From: Auanema rhodensis
Taxonomy: Eukaryota; Nematoda; Chromadorea; Rhabditida; Rhabditidae
Direction of reading: 5' to 3'
Assembly (NCBI GenBank): GCA_964057225.1
Contig: OZ059894.1
Location: 19,250,476 to 19,314,475, forward strand
Length of the DNA: 64,000 nucleotides
Part shown: positions 47,101-61,500 of the stretch, piece by piece
Layout: the number at the start of each line of letters is the position of its first letter
Numbering within the stretch: the first letter of the stretch is position 1
Program-made: the position numbers and the translations under genes
Notes under the pieces: model-generated
Seen by the model: only the letters and a program-made list of their open reading frames with translations
Databases searched by the model: none
Told to the model about the DNA's origin: nothing

Positions 47101-50100
47101 CGAAAAAATTAATTCTTCAGGGTGAAAATCGAGGATATAAGTGTGAACTTATATCAGTTGATATCTCGGTGCATTTTTAAGCTAGCGCAAATCTGATAAC
47201 ACAGATCGACGCAGCTTAAAAATCCGCATCGAATGCACTATACTACATTGAGAAACGCTTAATACAAAAATTAGTTATGATCGTTTGAAAAATGATGCAT
47301 TAGTGTATGTTGAGTTTCCATGTACACTCAACATTGCTTCCAAAAACATTTTGACAAAAATTTTTTCGAAAAATTTCAAATTAAATTAGCAAAAAGTAGA
47401 TGTTTTTAGATTCCATTTTTCAAGGCAAAAACGATGGACAATGTTATTCAACGAAAAAATTAATTCTTCAGGGTGAAAATCGAGGATATAAGTGTGAACT
47501 TATATCAGTTGATATCTCGGTGCATTTTTAAGCTAGCGCAAATCTGATAACACAGATCGACGCAGCTTAAAAATCCGCATCGAATGCACTATACTACATT
47601 GAGAAACGCTTGATACAGAAATTAGTTATGATCGTTTGAAAAATGATCCATTAGTGTATGTTGAGTTTCCATGTACACTCAACATTGCTTCCAAAAACAT
47701 TTTGACAAAAATTTTTTCGAAAAATTTCAAAATAAATTAGCAAAAAGTAGATGTTTTTAGATTGCTTTTTTCAAGGCAAAGACGATGGACAATGTTATTC
47801 AACGAAAAATTTAATTCTTCAGGGTGAAAATCGAGGATATAAGTGTGAACTTATATCAGTTGATATCTCGGTGCATTTTTAAGCTTGCGCAAATCTGATA
47901 ACACAGATCGACGCAGCTTAAAAATCCGCATCGAATGCACTATACTACATTGAGAAACGGTCAATACAAAAATTAGTTATGATCGTTTGAAAAATGATCC
48001 ATTAGTGTATGTTGAGTTTCCATGTACACTCAACATTGCTTCCAAAAACATTTTGACAAAAATTTTTTCGAAAAATTTCGAAATAAATTAGCAAAAAGTA
48101 GATGTTTTTAGATTGCTTTTTTCAAGGCAAAGACGATGGACAATGTTATTCAACGAAAAAATTAATTCTTCAGGGTGAAAATCGAGGATATAAGTGTGAA
48201 CTTATATCAGTTGATATCTCGGTGCATTTTTAAGCTAGCGCAAATCTGATAACACAGATCGACGCAGCTTAAAAATCCGCATCGAATGCACTATACTACA
48301 TTGAGAAACGCTTAATACAAAAATTAGTTATGATCGTTTGAAAAATGATGCATTAGTGTATGTTGAGTTTCCATGTACACTCAACATTGCTTCCAAAAAC
48401 ATTTTGACAAAAATTTTTTCGAAAAATTTCAAATTAAATTAGCAAAAAGTAGATGTTTTTAGATTCCATTTTTCAAGGCAAAGACGATGGACAATGTTAT
48501 TCAACGAAAAAATTAATTCTTCAGGGTGAAAATCGAGGATATAAGTGTGAACTTATATCAGTTGATATCTCGGTGCATTTTTAAGCTAGCGCAAATCTGA
48601 TAACACAGATCGACGCAGCTTAAAAATCCGCATCGAATGCACTATACTACATTGAGAAACGCTTGATACAGAAATTAGTTATGATCGTTTGAAAAATGAT
48701 CCATTAGTGTATGTTGAGTTTCCATGTACACTCAACATTGCTTCCAAAAACATTTTGACAAAAATTTTTTCGAAAAATTTCAAAATAAATTAGCAAAAAG
48801 TAGATGTTTTTAGATTGCTTTTTTCAAGGCAAAGACGATGGACAATGTTATTCAACGAAAAATTTAATTCTTCAGGGTGAAAATCGAGGATATAAGTGTG
48901 AACTTATATCAGTTGATATCTCGGTGCATTTTTAAGCTTGCGCAAATCTGATAACACAGATCGACGCAGCTTAAAAATCCGCATCGAATGCACTATACTA
49001 CATTGAGAAACGGTCAATACAAAAATTAGTTATGATCGTTTGAAAAATGATCCATTAGTGTATGTTGAGTTTCCATGTACACTCAACATTGCTTCCAAAA
49101 ACATTTTGACAAAAATTTTTTCGAAAAATTTCGAAATAAATTAGCAAAAAGTAGATGTTTTTAGATTGCTTTTTTCAAGGCAAAGACGATGGACAATGTT
49201 ATTCAACGAAAAAATTAATTCTTCAGGGTGAAAATCGAGGATATAAGTGTGAACTTATATCAGTTGATATCTCGGTGCATTTTTAAGCTAGCGCAAATCT
49301 GATAACACAGATCGACGCAGCTTAAAAATCCGCATCGAATGCACTATACTACATTGAGAAACGCTTAATACAAAAATTAGTTATGATCGTTTGAAAAATG
49401 ATGCATTAGTGTATGTTGAGTTTCCATGTACACTCAACATTGCTTCCAAAAACATTTTGACAAAAATTTTTTCGAAAAATTTCAAATTAAATTAGCAAAA
49501 AGTAGATGTTTTTAGATTCCATTTTTCAAGGCAAAAACGATGGACAATGTTATTCAACGAAAAAATTAATTCTTCAGGGTGAAAATCGAGGATATAAGTG
49601 TGAACTTATATCAGTTGATATCTCGGTGCATTTTTAAGCTAGCGCAAATCTGATAACACAGATCGACGCAGCTTAAAAATCCGCATCGAATGCACTATAC
49701 TACATCGAGAAACGCTTGATACAGAAATTAGTTATGATCGTTTGAAAAATGATCCATTAGTGTATGTTGAGTTTCCATGTACACTCAACATTGCTTCCAA
49801 AAACATTTTGACAAAAATTTTTTCGAAAAATTTCAAAATAAATTAGCAAAAAGTAGATGTTTTTAGATTGCTTTTTTCAAGGCAAAGACGATGGACAATG
49901 TTATTCAACGAAAAAATTAATTCTTCAGGGTGAAAATCGAGGATATAAGTGTGAACTTATATCAGTTGATATCTCGGTGCATTTTTAAGCTTGCGCAAAT
50001 CTGATAACACAGATCGACGCAGCTTAAAAATCCGCATCGAATGCACTATACTACATTGAGAAACGCTTAATACAAAAATTAGTTATGATCGTTTGAAAAA

Positions 50101-51165
50101 TGATGCATTAGTGTATGTTGAGTTTCCATGTACACTCAACATTGCTTCCAAAAACATTTTGACAAAAATTTTTTCGAAAAATTTCGAAATAAATTAGCAA
50201 AAAGTAGATGTTTTTAGATTGCTTTTTTCAAGGCAAAGACGATGGACAATGTTATTCAACGAAAAAATTAATTCTTCAGGGTGAAAATCGAGGATATAAG
50301 TGTGAACTTATATCAGTTGATATCTCGGTGCATTTTTAAGCTAGCGCAAATCTGATAACACAGATCGACGCAGCTTAAAAATCCGCATCGAATGCACTAT
50401 ACTACATTGAGAAACGCTTAATACAAAAATTAGTTATGATCGTTTGAAAAATGATGCATTAGTGTATGTTGAGTTTCCATGTACACTCAACATTGCTTCC
50501 AAAAACATTTTGACAAAAATTTTTTCGAAAAATTTCAAATTAAATTAGCAAAAAGTAGATGTTTTTAGATTCCATTTTTCAAGGCAAAAACGATGGACAA
50601 TGTTATTCAACGAAAAAATTAATTCTTCAGGGTGAAAATCGAGGATATAAGTGTGAACTTATATCAGTTGATATCTCGGTGCATTTTTAAGCTAGCGCAA
50701 ATCTGATAACACAGATCGACGCAGCTTAAAAATCCGCATCGAATGCACTATACTACATCGAGAAACGCTTGATACAGAAATTAGTTATGATCGTTTGAAA
50801 AATGATCCATTAGTGTATGTTGAGTTTCCATGTACACTCAACATTGCTTCCAAAAACATTTTGACAAAAATTTTTTCGAAAAATTTCAAAATAAATTAGC
50901 AAAAAGTAGATGTTTTTAGATTGCTTTTTTCAAGGCAAAGACGATGGACAATGTTATTCAACGAAAAAATTAATTCTTCAGGGTGAAAATCGAGGATATA
51001 AGTGTGAACTTATATCAGTTGATATCTCGGTGCATTTTTAAGCTTGCGCAAATCTGATAACACAGATCGACGCAGCTTAAAAATCCGCATCGAATGCACT
51101 ATACTACATTGAGAAACGCTTAATACAAAAATTAGTTATGATCGTTTGAAAAATGATGCATTAGT
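44146..51165. repeat. Trimeric higher-order repeat (1,053 bp)
   Basis: The private variant GAAACGGTCAATAC occurs at 45852, 46905, 47958 and 49011, exactly 1,053 bp apart, with an earlier copy at 44448 (1,404 bp away). Associated variants (CTTGATACAGAAATTAG, AAAAATTTAATTC, AAGCTTGCGC, CAAATTAAATT, TTTCGAAATAAATT) keep a constant order within each trimer. The tract degrades near 50-51 kb, where CGGTC reverts to CGCTT. Confidence 0.85.
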
Positions 51166-54100
51166 GTATGTTGAGTTTCCATGTACACTCAACATTGCTT
51201 CCAAAAACATTTTGACAAAAATTTTTTCGAAAAATTTCAAAATAATTTAGCGAAAAGTAGATGTTTTTAGATTGCTTTTTTCAAGGCAAAGACGATGGAC
51301 ATTGTTATTCAACGAAAAAATTAATTCTTCAGGGTGAAAATCGAGGATATAAGTGTGAACTTATATCAGTTGATATCTCGGTGCATTTTTAAGCTAGCGC
51401 AAATCTGATAACACAGATCGACGCAGCTTAAAAATCCGCATCGAATGCACTATACTACATTGAGAAACGCTTAAAACAAAAATTAGTTATGATCGTTTGA
51501 AAAATGATGCATTAGTGTATGTTGAGTTTCCATGTACACTCAACATTGCTTCCAAAAACATTTTGACAAAAATTTTTTCGAAAAATTTCAAATTAAATTA
51601 GCAAAAAGTAGATGTTTTTAGATTCCATTTTTCAAGGCAAAGACGATGGACAATGTTATTCAACGAAAAAATTAATTCTTCAGGGTGAAAATCGAGGATA
51701 TAAGTGTGAACTTATATCAGTTGATATCTCGGTGCATTTTTAAGCTAGCTCAAATCTGATAACACAGATCGACGCAGCTTAAAAATCCGCATCGAATGCA
51801 CTATACTACATTGAGAAACGCTCGATACAGAAATTAGTTATGATCGTTTGAAAAATGATCCATTAGTGTATGTTGAGTTTCCATGTACACTCAACATTGC
51901 TTCCAAAAACATTTTGACAAAAATTTTTTCGAAAAATTTCAAAATAAATTAGCAAAAAGTAGATGTTTTTAGATTGCTTTTTTCAAGGCAAAGACGATGG
52001 ACAATGTTATTCAACGAAAAAATTAATTCTTCAGGGTGAAAATCGAGGATATAAGTGTGAACTTATATCAGTTGATATCTCGGTGCATTTTTAAGCTTGC
52101 GCAAATCTGATAACACAGATCGACGCAGCTTAAAAATCCGCATCGAATGCACTATACTACATTGAGAAACGCTTAATACAAAAATTAGTTATGATCGTTT
52201 GAAAAATGATGCATTAGTGTATGTTGAGTTTCCATGTACACTCAACATTGCTTCCAAAAACATTTTGACAAAAATTTTTTCGAAAAATTTCAAAATAATT
52301 TAGCGAAAAGTAGATGTTTTTAGATTGCTTTTTTCAAGGCAAAGACGATGGACATTGTTATTCAACGAAAAAATTAATTCTTCAGGGTGAAAATCGAGGA
52401 TATAAGTGTGAACTTATATCAGTTGATATCTCGGTGCATTTTTAAGCTAGCGCAAATCTGATAACACAGATCGACGCAGCTTAAAAATCCGCATCGAATG
52501 CACTATACTACATTAAGAAACGGTTGATACAGAAATTAGTTATGATCGTTTGAAAAATGATCCATTAGTGTATGTTGAGTTTCCATGTACACTCAACATT
52601 GCTTCCAAAAACATTTTGACAAAAATTTTTTCGAAAAATTTCAAAATAAATTAGCAAAAAGTAGATGTTTTTAGATTGTTTTTTTCAAGGCAAAGACGAT
52701 GGACAATGTTATTCAACGAAAAAATTAATTCTTCAGGGTGAAAATCGAGGATATAAGTGTGAACTTATATCAGTTGATATCTCGGTGCATTTTTAAGCTA
52801 GCGCAAATCTGATAACACAGATCGACGCAGCTTAAAAATCCGCATCGAATGCACTATACTACATTGAGAAACGCTTAATACAAAAATTAGTTATGATCGT
52901 TTGAAAAATGATGCATTAGTGTATGTTGAGTTTCCATGTACACTCAACATTGCTTCCAAGAACATTTTGACAAAAATTTTTTCGAAAAATTTCAAAAAAA
53001 TTTAGCAAAAAGTAGATGTTTTTAGATTCCTTTTTTCAAGGCAAAGACGATGGACAATGTTATTCAACGAAAAAATTAATTCTTCAGGGTGAAAATCGAG
53101 GATATAAGTGTGAACTTATATCAGTTGATATCTCGGTGCATTTTTAAGCTTGCGCAAATCTGATAACACAGATCGACGCAGCTTAAAAATCCGCATCGAA
53201 TGCACTATACTACATTGAGAAACGCTTAATACAAAAATTAGTTATGATCGTTTGAAAAATGATGCATTAGTGTATGTTGAGTTTCCATGTACACTCAACA
53301 TTGCTTCCAAAAACATTTTGACAAAAATTTTTTCGAAAAATTTCAAAATAATTTAGCGAAAAGTAGATGTTTTTAGATTGCTTTTTTCAAGGCAAAGACG
53401 ATGGACATTGTTATTCAACGAAAAAATTAATTCTTCAGGGTGAAAATCGAGGATATAAGTGTGAACTTATATCAGTTGATATCTCGGTGCATTTTTAAGC
53501 TAGCGCAAATCTGATAACACAGATCGACGCAGCTTAAAAATCCGCATCGAATGCACTATACTACATTAAGAAACGGTTGATACAGAAATTAGTTATGATC
53601 GTTTGAAAAATGATCCATTAGTGTATGTTGAGTTTCCATGTACACTCAACATTGCTTCCAAGAACATTTTGACAAAAATTTTTTCGAAAAATTTCAAATT
53701 AAATTAGCAAAAAGTAGATGTTTTTAGATTCCATTTTTCAAGGCAAAGACGATGGACAATGTTATTCAACGAAAAAATTAATTCTTCAGGGTGAAAATCG
53801 AGGATATAAGTGTGAACTTATATCAGTTGATATCTCGGTGCATTTTTAAGCTAGCGCAAATCTGATAACACAGATCGACGCAGCTTAAAAATCCGCATCG
53901 AATGCACTATACTACATTGAGAAACGCTTAATACAAAAATTAGTTATGATCGTTTGAAAAATGATGCATTAGTGTATGTTGAGTTTCCATGTACACTCAA
54001 CATTGCTTCCAAAAACATTTTGACAAAAATTTTTTCGAAAAATTTCAAAATAAATTAGCAAAAAGTAGATGTTTTTAGATTGCTTTTTTCAAGGCAAAGA

Positions 54101-54324
54101 CGATGGACAATGTTATTCAACGAAAAAATTAATTCTTCAGGGTGAAAATCGAGGATATAAGTGTGAACTTATATCAGTTGCTATCTCGGTGCATTTTTAA
54201 GCTAGCGCAAATCTGATAACACAGATCGACGCAGCTTAAAAATCCGCATCGAATGCACTATACTACATTGAGAAACGCTTAATACAAAAATTAGTTATAA
54301 TCGTTTGAAAATAGATGCATTAGT

Positions 54325-57300
54325 GTATGTTGAGTTTCCATGTACACTCAACATTGCTTCCAAAAACATTTTGACAGAAATTTTTTCGAAAAATTTCAAA
54401 TTAAATTAGCAAAAAGTAGATGTTTTTAGATTCCATTTTTTAAGGCAAAGACGATGGACAATGTTATTCAACGAAAAAATTAATTCTTCAGGGTTAAAAT
54501 CGAGGATATAAGTGTGAACTTATATCAGTTGATATCTCGGTGCATTTTTAAGCTAGCGCAAATCTGATAACACAGATCGACGCAGCTTAAAAATCCGCAT
54601 CGAATGCACTATACTACATTGAGAAACGCTTAATACAAAAATTAGTTATGATCGTTTGAAAAATGATGCATTAGTGTATGTTGAGTTTCCATGTACACTC
54701 AACATTGCTTCCAAAAACATTTTGACAAAAGTTTTTTCGAAAAATTTCAGAATAATTTAGCAAAAAGTAGATGTTTTTAGATTCCTTTTTTCAAGGCAAA
54801 GACGATGGACAATGTTATTCAACGAAAAAATTAATTCTTCAGGGTTAAAATCGAGGATATAAGTGTGAACTTATATCAGTTGATATCTCGGTGCATTTTT
54901 AAGCTAGCGCAAATCTGATAACACAGATCGACGCAGCTTAAAAATCCGCATCGAATGCACTATACTACATTGAGAAACGCTTGATACAGAAATTAGTTAT
55001 GATCGTTTGAAAAATGATCCATTAGTGTATGTTGAGTTTCCATGTACACTCAACATTGCTTCCAAAAACATTTTGACAAAAATTTTTTCGAAAAATTTCA
55101 AAATAAATTAGCAAAAAGTAGATGTTTTTAGATTGCTTTTTTCAAGGCAAAGACGATGGACAATGTTATTCAACGAAAAAATTAATTCTTCAGGGTGAAA
55201 ATCGAGGATATAAGTGTGAACTTATATCAGTTGATATCTCGGTGCATTTTTAAGCTTGCGCAAATCTGATAACACAGATCGACGCAGCTTAAAAATCCGC
55301 ATCGAATGCACTATACTACATTGAGAAACGCTTAATACAAAAATTAGTTATGATCGTTTGAAAAATGATGCATTAGTGTATGTTGAGTTTCCATGTACAC
55401 TCAACATTGCTTCCAAAAACATTTTGACAAAAATTTTTTCGAAAAATTTCAAAATAATTTAGCGAAAAGTAGATGTTTTTAGATTGCTTTTTTCAAGGCA
55501 AAGACGATGGACATTGTTATTCAACGAAAAAATTAATTCTTCAGGGTGAAAATCGAGGATATAAGTGTGAACTTATATCAGTTGATATCTCGGTGCATTT
55601 TTAAGCTAGCGCAAATCTGATAACACAGATCGACGCAGCTTAAAAATCCGCATCGAATGCACTATACTACATTAAGAAACGGTTGATACAGAAATTAGTT
55701 ATGATCGTTTGAAAAATGATCCATTAGTGTATGTTGAGTTTCCATGTACACTCAACATTGCTTCCAAAAACATTTTGACAAAAATTTTTTCGAAACATTT
55801 CAAAATAAATTAGGAAAAAACAGATGTTTTTAGATTCCTTTTTTCAAGGGAAAGACGATGGACAATGTTATTCAACGAAAAAATTAATTCTTCAGGGTGA
55901 AAATCGAGGATATAAGTGTGAACTTATATCAGTTGCTATCTCGGTGCATTTTTAAGCTAGCGCAAATCTGATAACACAGATCGACGCAGCTTAAAAATCC
56001 GCATCGAATGCACTATACTACATTAAGAAACGGTTGATACAGAAATTAGTTATGATCGTTTGAAAAATGATCCATTAGTGTATGTTGAGTTTCCATGTAC
56101 ACTCAACATTGCTTCCAAAAACATTTTGACAAAAATTTTTTCGAAAAATTTCAAAATAAATTAGCAAAAAGTAGATGTTTTTAGATTGCTTTTTTCAAGG
56201 CAAAGACGATGGACAATGTTATTCAACGAAAAAATTAATTCTTCAGGGTGAAAATCGAGGATATAAGTGTGAACTTATATCAGTTGATATCTCGGTGCAT
56301 TTTTAAGCTAGCGCAAATCTGATAACACAGATCGACGCAGCTTAAAAATCCGCATCGAATGCACTATACTACATTGAGAAACGCTTAATACAAAAATTAG
56401 TTATAATCGTTTGAAAATAGATGCATTAGTGTATGTTGAGTTTCCATGTACACTCAACATTGCTTCCAAAAACATTTTGACAGAAATTTTTTCGAAAAAT
56501 TTCAAATTAAATTAGCAAAAAGTAGATGTTTTTAGATTCCATTTTTTAAGGCAAAGACGATGGACAATGTTATTCAACGAAAAAATTAATTCTTCAGGGT
56601 TAAAATCGAGGATATAAGTGTGAACTTATATCAGTTGATATCTCGGTGCATTTTTAAGCTAGCGCAAATCTGATAACACAGATCGACGCAGCTTAAAAAT
56701 CCGCATCGAATGCACTATACTACATTGAGAAACGCTTAATACAAAAATTAGTTATGATCGTTTGAAAAATGATGCATTAGTGTATGTTGAGTTTCCATGT
56801 ACACTCAACATTGCTTCCAAAAACATTTTGACAAAAGTTTTTTCGAAAAATTTCAGAATAATTTAGCAAAAAGTAGATGTTTTTAGATTCCTTTTTTCAA
56901 GGCAAAGACGATGGACAATGTTATTCAACGAAAAAATTAATTCTTCAGGGTTAAAATCGAGGATATAAGTGTGAACTTATATCAGTTGATATCTCGGTGC
57001 ATTTTTAAGCTAGCGCAAATCTGATAACACAGATCGACGCAGCTTAAAAATCCGCATCGAATGCACTATACTACATTGAGAAACGCTTGATACAGAAATT
57101 AGTTATGATCGTTTGAAAAATGATCCATTAGTGTATGTTGAGTTTCCATGTACACTCAACATTGCTTCCAAAAACATTTTGACAAAAATTTTTTCGAAAA
57201 ATTTCAAAATAAATTAGCAAAAAGTAGATGTTTTTAGATTGCTTTTTTCAAGGCAAAGACGATGGACAATGTTATTCAACGAAAAAATTAATTCTTCAGG

Positions 57301-58536
57301 GTGAAAATCGAGGATATAAGTGTGAACTTATATCAGTTGATATCTCGGTGCATTTTTAAGCTTGCGCAAATCTGATAACACAGATCGACGCAGCTTAAAA
57401 ATCCGCATCGAATGCACTATACTACATTGAGAAACGCTTAATACAAAAATTAGTTATGATCGTTTGAAAAATGATGCATTAGTGTATGTTGAGTTTCCAT
57501 GTACACTCAACATTGCTTCCAAAAACATTTTGACAAAAATTTTTTCGAAAAATTTCAAAATAATTTAGCGAAAAGTAGATGTTTTTAGATTGCTTTTTTC
57601 AAGGCAAAGACGATGGACATTGTTATTCAACGAAAAAATTAATTCTTCAGGGTGAAAATCGAGGATATAAGTGTGAACTTATATCAGTTGATATCTCGGT
57701 GCATTTTTAAGCTAGCGCAAATCTGATAACACAGATCGACGCAGCTTAAAAATCCGCATCGAATGCACTATACTACATTAAGAAACGGTTGATACAGAAA
57801 TTAGTTATGATCGTTTGAAAAATGATCCATTAGTGTATGTTGAGTTTCCATGTACACTCAACATTGCTTCCAAAAACATTTTGACAAAAATTTTTTCGAA
57901 ACATTTCAAAATAAATTAGGAAAAAACAGATGTTTTTAGATTCCTTTTTTCAAGGGAAAGACGATGGACAATGTTATTCAACGAAAAAATTAATTCTTCA
58001 GGGTGAAAATCGAGGATATAAGTGTGAACTTATATCAGTTGCTATCTCGGTGCATTTTTAAGCTAGCGCAAATCTGATAACACAGATCGACGCAGCTTAA
58101 AAATCCGCATCGAATGCACTATACTACATTAAGAAACGGTTGATACAGAAATTAGTTATGATCGTTTGAAAAATGATCCATTAGTGTATGTTGAGTTTCC
58201 ATGTACACTCAACATTGCTTCCAAAAACATTTTGACAAAAATTTTTTCGAAAAATTTCAAAATAAATTAGCAAAAAGTAGATGTTTTTAGATTGCTTTTT
58301 TCAAGGCAAAGACGATGGACAATGTTATTCAACGAAAAAATTAATTCTTCAGGGTGAAAATCGAGGATATAAGTGTGAACTTATATCAGTTGATATCTCG
58401 GTGCATTTTTAAGCTAGCGCAAATCTGATAACACAGATCGACGCAGCTTAAAAATCCGCATCGAATGCACTATACTACATTGAGAAACGCTTAATACAAA
58501 AATTAGTTATGATCGTTTGAAAAATGATGCATTAGT
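54325..58536. repeat. Tandem hexameric unit (2,106 bp, two copies)
   Basis: Markers recur 2,106 bp apart: GACAGAAAT at 54373 and 56479, AAAAGTTTTTTCG near 54731 and 56837, and TAGGAAAAAACAG at 55811 and 57917. The flanking monomer type with TCCAAGAACA and CAAAAAAATTTAG at 52921 reappears at 58537, right after the second unit. This fits a local amplification inside an older arrangement. Confidence 0.8.
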
Positions 58537-61500
58537 GTATGTTGAGTTTCCATGTACACTCAACATTGCTTCCAAGAACATTTTGACAAAAATTTTTTCG
58601 AAAAATTTCAAAAAAATTTAGCAAAAAGTAGATGTTTTTAGATTCCTTTTTTCAAGGCAAAGACGATGGACAATGTTATTCAACGAAAAAATTAATTCTT
58701 CAGGGTGAAAATCGAGGATATAAGTGTGAACTTATATCAGTTGATATCTCGGTGCATTTTTAAGCTTGCGCAAATCTGATAACACAGATCGACGCAGCTT
58801 AAAAATCCGCATCGAATGCACTATACTACATTGAGAAACGCTTAATACAAAAATTAGTTATGATCGTTTGAAAAATGATGCATTAGTGTATGTTGAGTTT
58901 CCATGTACACTCAACATTGCTTCCAAAAACATTTTGACAAAAATTTTTTCGAAAAATTTCAAAATAATTTAGCGAAAAGTAGATGTTTTTAGATTGCTTT
59001 TTTCAAGGCAAAGACGATGGACATTGTTATTCAACGAAAAAATTAATTCTTCAGGGTGAAAATCGAGGATATAAGTGTGAACTTATATCAGTTGATATCT
59101 CGGTGCATTTTTAAGCTAGCGCAAATCTGATAACACAGATCGACGCAGCTTAAAAATCCGCATCGAATGCACTATACTACATTAAGAAACGGTTGATACA
59201 GAAATTAGTTATGATCGTTTGAAAAATGATCCATTAGTGTATGTTGAGTTTCCATGTACACTCAACATTGCTTCCAAGAACATTTTGACAAAAATTTTTT
59301 CGAAAAATTTCAAATTAAATTAGCAAAAAGTAGATGTTTTTAGATTCCATTTTTCAAGGCAAAGACGATGGACAATGTTATTCAACGAAAAAATTAATTC
59401 TTCAGGGTGAAAATCGAGGATATAAGTGTGAACTTATATCAGTTGATATCTCGGTGCATTTTTAAGCTAGCGCAAATCTGATAACACAGATCGACGCAGC
59501 TTAAAAATCCGCATCGAATGCACTATACTACATTGAGAAACGCTTAATACAAAAATTAGTTATGATCGTTTGAAAAATGATGCATTAGTGTATGTTGAGT
59601 TTCCATGTACACTCAACATTGCTTCCAAAAACATTTTGACAAAAATTTTTTCGAAAAATTTCAAAATAAATTAGCAAAAAGTAGATGTTTTTAGATTGCT
59701 TTTTTCAAGGCAAAGACGATGGACATTGTTATTCAACGAAAAAATTAATTCTTCAGGGTGAAAATCGAGGATATAAGTGTGAACTTATATCAGTTGATAT
59801 CTCGGTGCATTTTTAAGCTAGCGCAAATCTGATAACACAGATCGACGCAGCTTAAAAATCCGCATCGAATGCACTATACTACATTAAGAAACGGTTGATA
59901 CAGAAATTAGTTATGATCGTTTGAAAAATGATCCATTAGTGTATGTTGAGTTTCCATGTACACTCAACATTGCTTCCAAGAACATTTTGACAAAAATTTT
60001 TTCGAAAAATTTCAAATTAAATTAGCAAAAAGTAGATGTTTTTAGATTCCATTTTTCAAGGCAAAGACGATGGACAATGTTATTCAACGAAAAAATTAAT
60101 TCTTCAGGGTGAAAATCGAGGATATAAGTGTGAACTTATATCAGTTGATATCTCGGTGCATTTTTAAGCTAGCGCAAATCTGATAACACAGATCGACGCA
60201 GCTTAAAAATCCGCATCGAATGCACTATACTACATTGAGAAACGCTTAATACAAAAATTAGTTATGATCGTTTGAAAAATGATGCATTAGTGTATGTTGA
60301 GTTTCCATGTACACTCAACATTGCTTCCAAAAACATTTTGACAAAAATTTTTTCGAAAAATTTCAAAATAAATTAGCAAAAAGTAGATGTTTTTAGATTG
60401 CTTTTTTCAAGGCAAAGACGATGGACAATGTTATTCAACGAAAAAATTAATTCTTCAGGGTGAAAATCGAGGATATAAGTGTGAACTTATATCAGTTGCT
60501 ATCTCGGTGCATTTTTAAGCTAGCGCAAATCTGATAACACAGATCGACGCAGCTTAAAAATCCGCATCGAATGCACTATACTACATTGAGAAACGCTTAA
60601 TACAAAAATTAGTTATAATCGTTTGAAAATAGATGCATTAGTGTATGTTGAGTTTCCATGTACACTCAACATTGCTTCCAAAAACATTTTGACAGAAATT
60701 TTTTCGAAAAATTTCAAATTAAATTAGCAAAAAGTAGATGTTTTCAGATTCCATTTTTTAAGGCAAAGACGATGGACAATGTTATTCAACGAAAAAATTA
60801 ATTCTTCAGGGTTAAAATCGAGGATATAAGTGTGAACTTATATCAGTTGATATCTCGGTGCATTTTTAAGCTAGCGCAAATCTGATAACACAGATCGACG
60901 CAGCTTAAAAATCCGCATCGAATGCACTATACTACATTGAGAAACGCTTAATACAAAAATTAGTTATAATCGTTTGAAAAATGATGCATTAGTGTATGTT
61001 GAGTTTCCATGTACACTCAACATTGCTTCCAAAAACATTTTGACAAAAATTTTTTCGAAAACTTTCAAAATAAATTAGCAAAAAGTAGATGTTTTTAGAT
61101 TGCTTTTTTCAAGGCAAAGACGATGGACAATGTTATTCAACGAAAAAATTAATTCTTCAGGGTGAAAATCGAGGATATAAGTGTGAACTTATATCAGTTG
61201 CTATCTCGGTGCATTTTTAAGCTAGCGCAAATCTGATAACACAGATCGACGCAGCTTAAAAATCCGCATCGAATGCACTATACTACATTGAGAAACGCTT
61301 AATACAAAAATTAGTTATAATCGTTTGAAAATAGATGCATTAGTGTATGTTGAGTTTCCATGTACACTCAACATTGCTTCCAAAAACATTTTGACAGAAA
61401 TTTTTTCGAAAAATTTCAAATTAAATTAGCAAAAAGTAGATGTTTTTAGATTCCATTTTTTAAGGCAAAGACGATGGACAATGTTATTCAACGAAAAAAT

